Assembly (NCBI GenBank): GCA_031285605.1
Contig: JAITVW010000154.1
Location: forward strand, 1 to 7,415
Length of the DNA stretch: 7,415 nt
Reading direction: 5' to 3'
Source: Fusobacteriales bacterium
GTDB lineage: Bacteria; Fusobacteriota; Fusobacteriia; Fusobacteriales; Leptotrichiaceae
Shown: positions 1-6,620 of the stretch, in pieces
Layout: each line of letters begins with the position of its first letter
Numbering within the stretch: the first letter of the stretch is position 1
Translations under genes and position numbers: made by a program
The notes under the pieces: model-generated
What the model was told of the DNA's origin: nothing
The model's input: the letters and a program-made list of their open reading frames with translations, nothing else
Database searches by the model: none

Positions 1-99
1 ACAGCTGAAGAATTTGACAGAGCTATTTCTCTTGCCTTAGATTCCATTTCTTTTTGGGATATTTTTCAGTGGTTTAAACATGATGGATATAGTCTATAA
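1..99 (+). CDS. C-terminal end of a transposase, IS630-family-like (partial, cut by window start)
   Basis: Frame 1 is open from the first base to a TAA at 97-99 and gives 32 residues beginning TAEEFDRAISLALDS and ending in a WF-x-H-x-GY motif (QWFKHDGYSL). As I recall them, IS630-family transposases often end this way, with an acidic and hydrophobic helix, 'AL.SI...D...WF.HC.Y', and then stop. The catalytic DDE core would lie upstream of the window and cannot be judged, so neither intactness nor function is known. The gene converges on the pyr operon. A strong hairpin terminator follows 54 nt after the stop. The right end of the element, with its inverted repeat and TA duplication, could not be located. 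The family call rests on a short tail only; a transposase of another family is possible. Confidence 0.5.
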   Translation, partial: TAEEFDRAISLALDSISFWDIFQWFKHDGYSL

Positions 100-152
100 A
101 AAGTTAAAATGCTATAATAAATTATATTTCATAAATTTTAGAATTAAAAAAC

Positions 153-193
153 AAAAGAGAAAATACACTGCAATCAGATATTTTCTCTTTTTT
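153..193 (+). terminator. Rho-independent terminator after the transposase, probably bidirectional
   Basis: A perfect 13-bp stem (AAAAGAGAAAATA at 153-165 pairs with TATTTTCTCTTTT at 179-191). The 13-nt loop can pair further as CTG/CAG around CAAT. The plus strand runs into six Ts (188-193). An A-rich stretch on the other side (146-156) gives a T-rich tract on the minus strand, so it could also stop transcripts arriving from the right. It probably ends the transposase message and insulates the element from the neighbouring DNA. Confidence 0.75.
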
Positions 194-211
194 GATTATA
201 ATAATATTATT

Positions 212-364
212 TTACCATATCTTTATTGGTCTTATGTCAAGAAAAAGAACAGTTCCCTTTCCTAGATGATATTCTTTGGTAATACTCCCTATTATTCTTC
301 CTTCTTCCAAATGAAGACAGATTACCATTTCTTTGAATTCCGGCTCATAATTACTTTTAAACAT
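212..364 (-). pseudogene. Truncated IS3-family OrfA-like (helix-turn-helix) fragment
   Basis: An ATG at 364 opens 50 codons ending with TAA at 212-214. The first 38 or so residues (MFKSNYEPEFKEMV, then HLEEGR, SITKEY, LGKGTV) read like the N-terminus of IS3-family OrfA proteins: a 'Y..EFK..II.LHLEEGR...SI..EY..SK.T' helix-turn-helix that binds the insertion-sequence ends. After GTV the expected 'W' and leucine-zipper part is replaced by an unrelated tail (LFLDIRPIKIW), so OrfA is broken at about base 248. No OrfB with the DDE domain follows. There is no clear Shine-Dalgarno site before the ATG. Most likely a dead remnant. The break lies on the side facing the plus-strand transposase, which could mean that element, or its flank, landed in this one. 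Confidence 0.6.
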
Positions 365-464
365 TTGTAACAGCTGCTTTAATAATTTGATTATATCAAA
401 CTATTCCTTTTTGTTATAATTTTAATTTAGCGCAACAATTTTCATTCTGCCCAAAGACTACTTC
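365..464. other. Short AT-rich spacer between IS remnant and pyr terminator
   Basis: No gene is visible. The only structure noted is a perfect small inverted repeat, TTTGAT-ATA-ATCAAA, at 387-401. On the minus strand it includes a TATAAT-like hexamer that could once have been the -10 of the IS3-like fragment, but no convincing -35 element is present. Confidence 0.35.
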
Positions 465-503
465 AAAAAAATTCCCGTGACAATTTTCAACAGGAATTTT
501 TTT
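465..503 (-). terminator. Rho-independent terminator of the pyr operon
   Basis: Directly after the pyrE stop codon (505-507), the minus strand forms an A-run, then AATTCCTGT(T)GA, a six-base loop, then T(C)ACGGGAATT and a run of Ts. It has a G/C-containing core, one G-U pair and one small mismatch or bulge. T-runs exist on both strands (465-471 and 497-503), so it can act in both directions. It would end the seven-gene pyr message and block read-through from the IS remnants. Confidence 0.8.
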
Positions 504-504
504 A

Positions 505-1128
505 TTATTTTCCCCAGCTTTCAGGATTCTTATTCCATTCCAAAGCTGTTTTTGCTTCTGCTTCACTAAGATACTTTCCATTTTCCAAAAGCTCTATCAA
601 AATATCAAAATTCGATATTGTATCCCATTTACAGTTAATTTTTTCAAAATTTTCAAAAGCACTTTTAAAATTATAGGAAAATATAGCTTTTACTTCCACA
701 CTCTCCGCACCTGAATTTCTAAGCACTTCTGCTGCATTAATACTGCTGCCTCCTGTAGATATCAGATCTTCTATTACAGCTACCCTTTTCCCAGCTGTTT
801 CTGCACCTTCTATCTGTCTTCCCACTCCATGTCCTTTAGGCTTGCTTCTGACATAAGCCATTGGTTTCCCTAATTTTTCCGCTATAAAAGCTGCCCATGA
901 AATACCCGCAGTTGCCACACCTGCTATCACATCAGTATTCTCTGTATCTATAATATCTAAAAATCCCTGTACTATCTGTTCTCTTGCTTCCGGATATCCC
1001 AATATCACCCTGTTATCACAATATATAGGGCTTTTTATTCCCGAAGAGAATGTAAACGGTTCTTTTACATTTATTTTTACTGCTTTCAAATCAAAAAGAA
1101 TTTTTGCTGTCTGCTCTTTATTATTCAT
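505..1128 (-). CDS. pyrE: Orotate phosphoribosyltransferase
   Basis: PyrE transfers the phosphoribosyl group of PRPP to orotate, giving OMP and pyrophosphate; it is a cytosolic dimer with shared active sites. The 207-residue protein has the family landmarks: substrate loop FTFSSGIKSPIYCDNR (about 25-40), the flexible catalytic loop with RSKPKGHG (94-101), and the PRPP-binding signature VAVIEDLISTGGSS (116-129). Length is normal. The ATG at 1128 overlaps the pyrC stop by 8 nt, suggesting translational coupling. A TTG directly before it (1131) is a possible start adding one residue; the SD-like GGAAGGAAG inside the pyrC end serves either. It is the last gene of the operon, followed at once by the terminator. 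The enzyme's product is the substrate of PyrF, encoded two genes upstream. Confidence 0.96.
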   Translation of the reverse strand: MNNKEQTAKILFDLKAVKINVKEPFTFSSGIKSPIYCDNRVILGYPEAREQIVQGFLDIIDTENTDVIAGVATAGISWAAFIAEKLGKPMAYVRSKPKGHGVGRQIEGAETAGKRVAVIEDLISTGGSSINAAEVLRNSGAESVEVKAIFSYNFKSAFENFEKINCKWDTISNFDILIELLENGKYLSEAEAKTALEWNKNPESWGK

Positions 1129-2377
1129 CAATTTCTACTTCCTTCCCTTTATTTTCAAATATTTTTCCGTCTTTATAAACAATATTGCCGTTAACTATAG
1201 TAAGTATATTTCTGCCTTTTAATTCCCACCCTTCATATGGAGACCAGCCGCACTTTGACAAAAGCTCTTCTCTTTTTACCGACCACTCCTGCTCTATATC
1301 CACTGCTATTACATCCGCATCATATCCCTCTTTCAATGCACCTTTATTCTTTATTCCAAATATTTTAGCAGGATTTTCACACATTAATTCCTGTATTTTT
1401 ATAAGGCTTATTTTCCCCTGATTATACGCTGTAAGCATCAGAGCAAGCGAAGTTTCTACTCCGGGCATTCCAAAAGTTATTTTTTCCGTTTTTTCACTTT
1501 TCAAATGAGGTGCATGATCTGTTCCTATAGTATCTACAGTACCTTTCTCTATGCTCTGCCACAGATATTCCCTGTCTGATTTTGTCTTCAGCTCAGGCTT
1601 CATTCTATAAAGCATCTTTTTTTCCTCATCTGAATCTTTCATATCTTCGTCCAAAAACAGATGATGAGGCGTAACCTCGGCAAAAACCGGATGATTCTCA
1701 TTGTTAAATATATCATCAGACTTTGCTTTTTCTATTATTTCCATTTCTTCTCTGGAAGATACATGACATATATAAAGTCCTTTTCCAAACTTTTTATTAA
1801 ATTCAAGAGCCTTGTTTATCATCTCGCCCTCAGCATGAACAGTTAAAAAATTTGCAGCTTTTACTATATTTTCCAGTACCTTGTCATCTTCCACAAGCAT
1901 TTTCCCCGTACTCACATTTAAAAATACCTTTGTCGACAAAACACCTTTTGCTTTCCTTATTTCACCTGAATTGTCATCACTGCTTCCCCCGAAGTGAAAC
2001 CCGTAATTCACGACGGACTTTCCATCGGCATTCTTTCTCTTCATTTCCAGTGCTTCTTCTGTTATAGTTGCCGGATTAGTGTTAGGCATATCTATAAATG
2101 TAGTTATACCGCCTTTCGCACATGCTTTGGAACCGCTGATAAAATCCTCTTTTCGTGTAAAGCCCGGGTCTCTCATATGCGTATGTACATCTATAACTCC
2201 GGGCATTATATATCTGTATTTAATATCTATCTCTTCCAGTTTTTTCCCGGTGATTTCAGTAAATATTTTCTCGGCTTCCTTAATTTCTATCTCTTTTTTT
2301 ATGAGATGTATTTTGCCGTTTATAATTAAAATATCTGCTTTTTCTCCGTTAACCAGCGTTCCGTTTCGTAACAGCAT
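1121..2377 (-). CDS. pyrC: Dihydroorotase
   Basis: PyrC is a zinc amidohydrolase that cyclises N-carbamoyl-aspartate to dihydroorotate. The 418 residues show the amidohydrolase order: an N-terminal beta-sandwich strand, metal ligands H65 and H67 with substrate Arg69 in DVHTHMRDPG, a MPNTNP loop (97-102), then K150 in KVFLNVSTG, H181 (VHAE), H205 (CHVSS) and D287 in GTDHAPH. By position K150 matches the lysine that is carboxylated to bridge two metals in CAD-type and many bacterial enzymes. The C-terminal segment GYDADVIAVD and 'VNGNIVYKDGKI' is typical of the fold. An ATG at 2377 is preceded by AGGCGGTGA. It sits 28 nt after pyrF and overlaps pyrE. Hydantoinase or allantoinase paralogues share the fold, but the motifs and operon make dihydroorotase secure. 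Confidence 0.96.
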   Translation of the reverse strand: MLLRNGTLVNGEKADILIINGKIHLIKKEIEIKEAEKIFTEITGKKLEEIDIKYRYIMPGVIDVHTHMRDPGFTRKEDFISGSKACAKGGITTFIDMPNTNPATITEEALEMKRKNADGKSVVNYGFHFGGSSDDNSGEIRKAKGVLSTKVFLNVSTGKMLVEDDKVLENIVKAANFLTVHAEGEMINKALEFNKKFGKGLYICHVSSREEMEIIEKAKSDDIFNNENHPVFAEVTPHHLFLDEDMKDSDEEKKMLYRMKPELKTKSDREYLWQSIEKGTVDTIGTDHAPHLKSEKTEKITFGMPGVETSLALMLTAYNQGKISLIKIQELMCENPAKIFGIKNKGALKEGYDADVIAVDIEQEWSVKREELLSKCGWSPYEGWELKGRNILTIVNGNIVYKDGKIFENKGKEVEIDE

Positions 2378-2405
2378 TATTTCACCGCCTATTTTATATT
2401 TTTAT

Positions 2406-3113
2406 TTATAACACAGCTTCTATCTCTTCCAGTATTCTTATTGCAGCCTTTTTAGGATCATCTGCCTTAGTGATCGGTCTTCCTATCACAAGATAATCTG
2501 CACCGTTTTTTACAGCCTCGGCAGGTGTCATTATTCTTTTCTGGTCATCAGAAGCAGACCATGCCGGTCGTACACCGGGGCACACTGTAACAAAATTTTC
2601 GCCGCATCTTTCTTTTACTTTTGCTGCTTCCCATGCAGAACAAACTACACCGTGAAGCCCTCTTTTACCGGTAAGTTCAGCCATATTCATTACCATATTG
2701 TCAAGGCTTACATCTGTCATAAAAGTTTCCCGCATCTTTTCCTCTGTCATACTTGTCAATACTGTCACAGCTATACACAGACTTTTAGAATCCATATCCT
2801 TTAACATCTTTGAAATTTCGTACATTGTTTCTGTACCGCATGCTGCATGTATATTAAAAATAAATACTCCTTTTCTTGCTGCAAATTCACATGCCATTTT
2901 AGCAGTATTATTTATATCATGAAATTTCAAATCCAAAAAAATTTTCTTATTCAGGGAATGCAGATAATCCACTATCTCTCCCCCTGTATTCAGAAATATC
3001 TCAAGTCCGGCTTTATAATATTCTATTTCATCTCCCAGAAGTTCCACAAGATTTTTTACATCATCCATATTTTTATAATCCAGTGCTGTTATTACTTTTT
3101 TTCTCGCTTTCAT
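2406..3113 (-). CDS. pyrF: Orotidine-5'-phosphate decarboxylase
   Basis: PyrF performs the last step of UMP synthesis, decarboxylating OMP without a cofactor in a dimeric TIM barrel. The 235-residue sequence carries D12 (ITALD), K34 (YYKAGLEIF), the catalytic D-x-K-x-x-D tetrad motif DLKFHD (61-66), TVLTS (117-121), and the phosphate-gripping segments PGVRP (179-183) and VIGRPIT (209-215). Length is normal for the bacterial short form. The ATG at 3113 follows CGGAGGGTGAAAAT, a strong ribosome site. It lies 17 nt after pyrD and 28 nt before pyrC, clearly within the operon. Nothing is missing or unusual. Confidence 0.97.
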   Translation of the reverse strand: MKARKKVITALDYKNMDDVKNLVELLGDEIEYYKAGLEIFLNTGGEIVDYLHSLNKKIFLDLKFHDINNTAKMACEFAARKGVFIFNIHAACGTETMYEISKMLKDMDSKSLCIAVTVLTSMTEEKMRETFMTDVSLDNMVMNMAELTGKRGLHGVVCSAWEAAKVKERCGENFVTVCPGVRPAWSASDDQKRIMTPAEAVKNGADYLVIGRPITKADDPKKAAIRILEEIEAVL

Positions 3114-3130
3114 ATTTTCACCCTCCGTTT

Positions 3131-4084
3131 TTATTTCAAAAAAATTCTTTTTCTATAAGCCTCTCCGTCATCTGTATGTGCATATGCCACTATTTCATTT
3201 ATATTAGACAGATTATTTTTAATACAGTAATCAATAAGTCCCTGCTTTATCTCAACAGCTGCAAGAGGATTCTGAAAAAATCCCGTTCCTACAGATACTG
3301 CCGAAGCACCTGCCATAAAAAATTCCAGAGCATCTTCTGCAGTGCTTATCCCGCCCATGCCAAGCAAAGGAATTGATACTGCATTGGATACCTGATACAC
3401 CATTCTCAAAGCTACAGGCTTCACTGCCGGTCCTGATAAACCGCCGAATATATTACCGAGCAAAGGTTTCTTTTTATTTATATCTATGGACATGCCCAGC
3501 AGTGTATTGATCAAAGAAAGTGCATCTGCCCCCTCCGCTTCCGCTAATTTTGCTATTCCCGCTATATCGGTAACATTAGGCGAAAGCTTTACTATCAAAG
3601 GTTTTTTAGTAACTTTCCTTACTTCTCTTGTTACTTTTGCAGCCATATCAGGATTGGCTCCGAATGCCATCCCCCCGTCTTTTACATTAGGACATGATAT
3701 ATTAAGCTCTATTGCTTTTATTACTTCTATAGCTTCTGCTCTTTCAGCTGTTTCTACATACTCTTCCGGAGTTTTTCCGTTTATGTTCGCAATTACAGGA
3801 ACTTTCAGCTCTTTTTCCAGTAACGGCGCTGTCTCTTTTTCAAAATAGTCTATTCCGGGATTTTCCAAGCCTACTGAATTCAGCATTCCCGCAGGGGTTT
3901 CCGCTATTCTTATTCCATAATTTCCTTCTCTCGGCTCAGGAGTAAGCCCTTTTATCAAAACTGCACCAAGTTCATTTGGATCAAAATAATCTTTATATTC
4001 CAGCCCGAATCCGAAACATCCGCTTGCAGTCATTATCGGATTTTCCAGATCCAAACCTGCAAAATTTGTTTTTAAAAAATTCAA
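3131..4084 (-). CDS. pyrD: Dihydroorotate dehydrogenase, class 1B catalytic subunit
   Basis: The FMN enzyme oxidises dihydroorotate to orotate; class 1B members pass electrons through PyrK to NAD+ in a cytosolic heterotetramer. The landmarks are NPIMTASGCFGFG near the N-terminus, the LIKG lysine, MLNSVGLENPG, the catalytic cysteine in LNISCPNV (C131 of 317), the phosphate-binding GMGGIS (243-248) and GTGFF. A cysteine base, rather than serine, and the adjacent pyrK place it in class 1. I choose the TTG at 4084. A GAGGTGG ribosome site (4095-4089) lies just before it, and translation from there gives MNFLKTNFAGLDLENP, matching usual family starts. The ATG at 4099 would put that ribosome site inside the gene and has none of its own upstream; it would add five residues. 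A UUG start may lower yield relative to PyrK. Confidence 0.95.
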   Translation of the reverse strand: MNFLKTNFAGLDLENPIMTASGCFGFGLEYKDYFDPNELGAVLIKGLTPEPREGNYGIRIAETPAGMLNSVGLENPGIDYFEKETAPLLEKELKVPVIANINGKTPEEYVETAERAEAIEVIKAIELNISCPNVKDGGMAFGANPDMAAKVTREVRKVTKKPLIVKLSPNVTDIAGIAKLAEAEGADALSLINTLLGMSIDINKKKPLLGNIFGGLSGPAVKPVALRMVYQVSNAVSIPLLGMGGISTAEDALEFFMAGASAVSVGTGFFQNPLAAVEIKQGLIDYCIKNNLSNINEIVAYAHTDDGEAYRKRIFLK

Positions 4085-4088
4085 AATT

Positions 4089-4095
4089 CCACCTC
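4089..4095 (-). promoter_or_regulatory. Ribosome binding site that decides the pyrD start (TTG)
   Basis: GAGGTGG on the minus strand complements the GGAGGUGA part of the 16S rRNA 3' end. Measured from GAGG, the TTG at 4084 is 7 nt away, an ideal distance. The in-frame ATG at 4099 overlaps the upstream edge of this site, so it cannot be served by it. Confidence 0.7.
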
Positions 4096-4121
4096 GCATT
4101 TATTTTTTACAGTTTTATTAT

Positions 4122-4937
4122 TTATATACATTTCACATTGCATACTTCCTCTGTTATATGAGGAATATGTTTTATTATGATTTTACCGTTAAATACAGGA
4201 CCGTCATGGCATACCTTTTTCATACCCTCTGTGGTTTTTATCGAGCATCCCACACACGCCTTTACTCCGCATGCCATTCTCTCTTCCATGGAAACTTCGC
4301 ATTGTACATTATTTTTTTCTGCAATTTCTGCTATTTTTTCCATCATTATATGCGGACCGCATGTATAGATTATATCAGCTGCACCGTTTTTCAGACAGCT
4401 TTCAAGAAGCTCGGTTACAAAAGCTTTCTCTCCTATACTTCCGTCATCACTGCATATTTTCAAATCTATATTTTCATTATCAAAATTATCCAGTATTTTC
4501 AAAGCCTCTATATCTCTTCCTCCTGCTATGAAGATTACTCTGTTGCTGTCCTTTATGCTCTTGATAAGCTGTTTTAACGGGGCAAGTCCTATTCCCCCGC
4601 CTATGACTACGGCAGTTTTATCTTTTATCCCTGTATCAAACCCTTTTCCCATAGGCCCCTGTATATTTATATACTCATCTTTTTTATATTCCGATATCTC
4701 TTTAGTCCCTTTTCCTGTTATTTTATATACGAATTCAAGAATTTTCTTTTCTTCATCTATATAATGAAGACTTATTGCCCTTTTCAGAATTTTAGCCCCG
4801 TCACGGCATTTCAGCAGATAAAACTGACCGGCTTCCGGCACTATACATTCACCATTCATTTTTACCCTTAAAAGATAATTATCTTTTCCAATCTCTCTGT
4901 TTTCGAGAATTTTTACATCATTTAAAAAATTTTTCAT
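4122..4937 (-). CDS. pyrK: Dihydroorotate dehydrogenase electron-transfer subunit (FAD, [2Fe-2S])
   Basis: PyrK is the flavin and iron-sulfur subunit that moves electrons from PyrD's FMN to NAD+. The 271 residues follow the ferredoxin-reductase plan. The FAD domain carries RAIS (53-56, usually RPIS) and GQFY (37-40). The NAD domain carries a glycine-rich VIGGGIGLAPL (111-121) and YTCGP (191-195). The C-terminal cluster has C223, C228, C231 and C243 in 'MACGVKACVGCSI...KKVCHDGPVF', the classical C-x4-C-x2-C-x11-C [2Fe-2S] arrangement. The ATG at 4937 follows AAAGGAGGGCAA. It starts 22 nt after pyrI and ends 37 nt before the pyrD TTG. Its presence shows that the pathway here is NAD-linked rather than quinone- or fumarate-linked, in keeping with an anaerobe. 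Confidence 0.95.
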   Translation of the reverse strand: MKNFLNDVKILENREIGKDNYLLRVKMNGECIVPEAGQFYLLKCRDGAKILKRAISLHYIDEEKKILEFVYKITGKGTKEISEYKKDEYINIQGPMGKGFDTGIKDKTAVVIGGGIGLAPLKQLIKSIKDSNRVIFIAGGRDIEALKILDNFDNENIDLKICSDDGSIGEKAFVTELLESCLKNGAADIIYTCGPHIMMEKIAEIAEKNNVQCEVSMEERMACGVKACVGCSIKTTEGMKKVCHDGPVFNGKIIIKHIPHITEEVCNVKCI

Positions 4938-4959
4938 TTGCCCTCCTTTTATCAGACTT

Positions 4960-5409
4960 TTACTTTAATATTATATCTGTATATTTTATCACTTTTTCAC
5001 AATATATACATCTATATTTTCTTCCGTGACTGTCACTTTCATTTAAAAATTTTGTTTCTACCTTTTCATTGTTTGTTATACATCTGCTGTTATTGCACTT
5101 TACTATCCCGTTTATTTCCTTAGGCTCGGGTACTTCCTTTTTTTCTTTTACCTTGAAGTCTTCTATTATATTTATTGTGGCTCCCGGAGCTATAAGAGAT
5201 ATTTTCTCCAGTTCTTCTTTTGTAAGAGTTCTGCATGCTACTTTCACTATCCCCTTTTTCCCCAGTGAATTGCTTGTAAGATTAAATGCCACTGTCACAG
5301 TTTCCCTGAAATTTTTCAAATCCAGTATCTCCACTACTTTCAAAGCAGTATCTGTAGGAAGATGATCTATTACAGTTCCGTTTTTTATTGCAGATATTTG
5401 TAATTCCAT
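4960..5409 (-). CDS. pyrI: Aspartate carbamoyltransferase regulatory subunit
   Basis: PyrI has no catalytic role; its dimers bind ATP, CTP and UTP and hold PyrB trimers together in the allosteric holoenzyme. The 149 residues align to the E. coli protein with a constant offset of four. AIKNGTVIDHLP gives D15 and H16 (E. coli 19, 20). K52 and K56 match nucleotide-contacting K56 and K60, and K90 matches K94. The zinc cysteines are C105, C110 (CNNSRC) and C134, C137 (CIYC), matching 109, 114, 138 and 141. All allosteric and zinc residues that I can check are therefore present, which argues for genuine feedback control. The ATG at 5409 is 7 nt after the pyrB stop; its ribosome site (GAAGGG) lies in the last pyrB codons, so translation of the two is probably coupled. 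Confidence 0.96.
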   Translation of the reverse strand: MELQISAIKNGTVIDHLPTDTALKVVEILDLKNFRETVTVAFNLTSNSLGKKGIVKVACRTLTKEELEKISLIAPGATINIIEDFKVKEKKEVPEPKEINGIVKCNNSRCITNNEKVETKFLNESDSHGRKYRCIYCEKVIKYTDIILK

Positions 5410-5416
5410 ATTTTCA

Positions 5417-6352
5417 CTACCCTTCTATCTTTTCTTTTATTCCCAGTGCTGTAAGCATCATTGCCTGTCTTACGGGAACTCCGTTTTTTGCCTGCTTAAA
5501 ATAAAGTGCATGTTTTGTGTCGTCCAGATCGGTATTTATCTCATCCACCCTTGGAAGCGGATGTAATATTATCATATCATCTTTACACTTCCCTATTATA
5601 TTCTCTTTTGAGATAACATATATTCCCTTCACTTTTTCATACTCTTCCTCATCGGGAAATCTTTCTCTCTGAACCCTTGTCATATAAAATACGTCTATGT
5701 CGGCAAGACATTCCCTGAAATCTTCAAGCACTTCATATTCTATCCCGAGTTCTTCCAGATCATCCAGTATATATTCAGGTATTCTCAATATTTCAGGTGC
5801 TATAAAGTATATTTTCGGATTAAAATGACTTATGGCCTTTACCAGCGAATGTACTGTCCTTCCGTATTTCAGATCTCCTACGAATGCTATTTTCATATTG
5901 TCCAAAGTCTTTTTTTCTTTAAGAATCGTATACAAATCGAGCAAAGTCTGGCTTGGATGCTGATTTACCCCGTCTCCTGCGTTCAGTACAGGTACCTTTG
6001 AAGCTTCTGCCGCTACTCTTGCCGAACCATCAAGAGGATGTCTTATTACGATTAAGTCAGAATATGACTCCGCCATTTTTATTGTATCTGACAATGTTTC
6101 GCCTTTTTTTACCGATGTCCCGTCCGGCGAATCAAAACCCAGTACCTGAGCCCCGAGTCTTTGTGCTGCTGACTGAAATGACAGTCTTGTCCTTGTACTT
6201 GGTTCAAAAAATAAAGTCGATACAATTTTACCTTTTAACAACTCCCCCTTATTCTCATCGTTTTCCACTTCTTCAGATATTTTCAAAATATGAAGTATTT
6301 CCTCTTTACTAAAATCCCTCATAGATATAATATCTTTTCTAGACTTTTTCAA
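5417..6352 (-). CDS. pyrB: Aspartate carbamoyltransferase catalytic subunit
   Basis: PyrB joins carbamoyl phosphate and aspartate, the committed pathway step, as a trimer. The 311 residues contain the carbamoyl-phosphate motif FFEPSTRTR (S52-T53-R54-T55-R56, same numbering as E. coli), the S80/K83 loop (GTSVKKGETL) donated to the neighbouring subunit, R104-HPLDG, H132 in NQHPSQTLLDL, R165 (KYGRTVHSL), R226 (TRVQRER) and the aspartate loop HPLPRVDEI (264-272). The start is a TTG at 6352, placed 7 nt after a perfect AAGGAGG (6366-6360). An ATG at 6322 (MRDFSKEE) lacks a ribosome site. An ATG at 6357 is only 2 nt from the site and hits TGA after one codon. It is the first enzyme gene of the operon, downstream of a predicted attenuator. 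The motifs exclude ornithine carbamoyltransferase. Confidence 0.97.
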   Translation of the reverse strand: MKKSRKDIISMRDFSKEEILHILKISEEVENDENKGELLKGKIVSTLFFEPSTRTRLSFQSAAQRLGAQVLGFDSPDGTSVKKGETLSDTIKMAESYSDLIVIRHPLDGSARVAAEASKVPVLNAGDGVNQHPSQTLLDLYTILKEKKTLDNMKIAFVGDLKYGRTVHSLVKAISHFNPKIYFIAPEILRIPEYILDDLEELGIEYEVLEDFRECLADIDVFYMTRVQRERFPDEEEYEKVKGIYVISKENIIGKCKDDMIILHPLPRVDEINTDLDDTKHALYFKQAKNGVPVRQAMMLTALGIKEKIEG

Positions 6353-6366
6353 AACATGTCCTCCTT
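6349..6366 (-). promoter_or_regulatory. pyrB ribosome binding site with overlapping ATG-TTT-TGA mini-ORF
   Basis: AAGGAGG (6366-6360) is followed at 2 nt by ATG TTT TGA (6357-6349). The pyrB TTG (6352-6350) lies inside this unit in another frame. Spacing strongly favours the TTG. The four consecutive Ts across the start mean that the initiation region is U-rich. Confidence 0.6.
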
Positions 6367-6418
6367 ATATTTTAGAATTAGTGTATATTTTTATTCCATT
6401 ACTGCTGTCATATATCAT

Positions 6419-6461
6419 AAAAAAAGAATAATAATTATTAACTAAAATAACCATTATTCTT
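6419..6461 (-). terminator. Predicted attenuator hairpin upstream of pyrB
   Basis: On the minus strand, AAGAATAATGGTTATT (6461-6446) pairs over its full 16 bases, with two G-U pairs, with AATAATTATTATTCTT (6439-6424) around the loop TTAGTT. Seven Ts follow (6425-6419, the first two being the last bases of the stem). This is an intrinsic-terminator layout placed within the operon leader, between the promoter and the pyrB start, with about 53 nt from the T-run to the pyrB ribosome site. The stop codon of the leader ORF (6440-6438) lies at the loop and 3'-arm junction, so a ribosome there would cover the 3' arm and stop the hairpin forming. The stem is long but AT-rich, so strength should be moderate. 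Confidence 0.7.
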
Positions 6462-6620
6462 ATTATGTTTATTATTTAAAAGTATAAAGTAAGTATAAAT
6501 ATTAAAATATTTTATAATCTTAGTAATTAAGAGTACAAATGAGTAAGTAAAATAATCAGAACTTTTAAAAATATCTTTTAACTTATCAATAATTTCTTCC
6601 TTTAATATGTTTAGTTCCAT
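6438..6620 (-). CDS. Predicted pyr leader peptide (PyrL-like by position, 60 aa)
   Basis: The ORF starts at ATG 6620, 11 nt after AGAGGAG, and ends in TAA at 6440-6438, inside the attenuator hairpin. The peptide (MELNILKEEIIDKLKDIFKS...) has an amphipathic, charged first third and then a strongly aromatic, U-codon-rich rest: six Phe and six Tyr in 60 residues, with many Ile and Leu. No family is recognised. Its position matches the enterobacterial pyrBI leader ORF (44 codons), whose translation tunes termination. There, low UTP slows RNA polymerase on U-rich RNA, the ribosome catches up and prevents the terminator. The sequence itself is not similar to E. coli PyrL. The extended start at 6689 (TTG) overlaps the -35 box and is rejected; an in-frame ATG at 6653 falls at the predicted transcript start. 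Alternatively it is a small membrane peptide, since residues 23-48 are hydrophobic. Confidence 0.55.
   Translation of the reverse strand: MELNILKEEIIDKLKDIFKSSDYFTYSFVLLITKIIKYFNIYTYFILLNNKHNKNNGYFS

Noticed and set aside
80..265. 61-codon plus-strand ORF overlapping the transposase end
   Set aside because: Runs through the terminator hairpin, starts inside the transposase reading frame and has a composition expected from AT-rich non-coding DNA.
4158..4577. 139-codon plus-strand ORF inside pyrK
   Set aside because: Antisense shadow of a well-supported gene; the translation is Phe/Tyr/His-rich low-quality sequence without family features.
5953..6312. 119-codon plus-strand ORF inside pyrB
   Set aside because: Antisense to conserved pyrB motifs, no ribosome site, no recognisable domain.
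6438..6620. Leader ORF as a decayed nucleotidyltransferase N-terminus (KEEIIDKLKDIF)
   Set aside because: Only a generic amphipathic helix matches; the GS-x10-D-x-D region does not follow in any frame that I could see.
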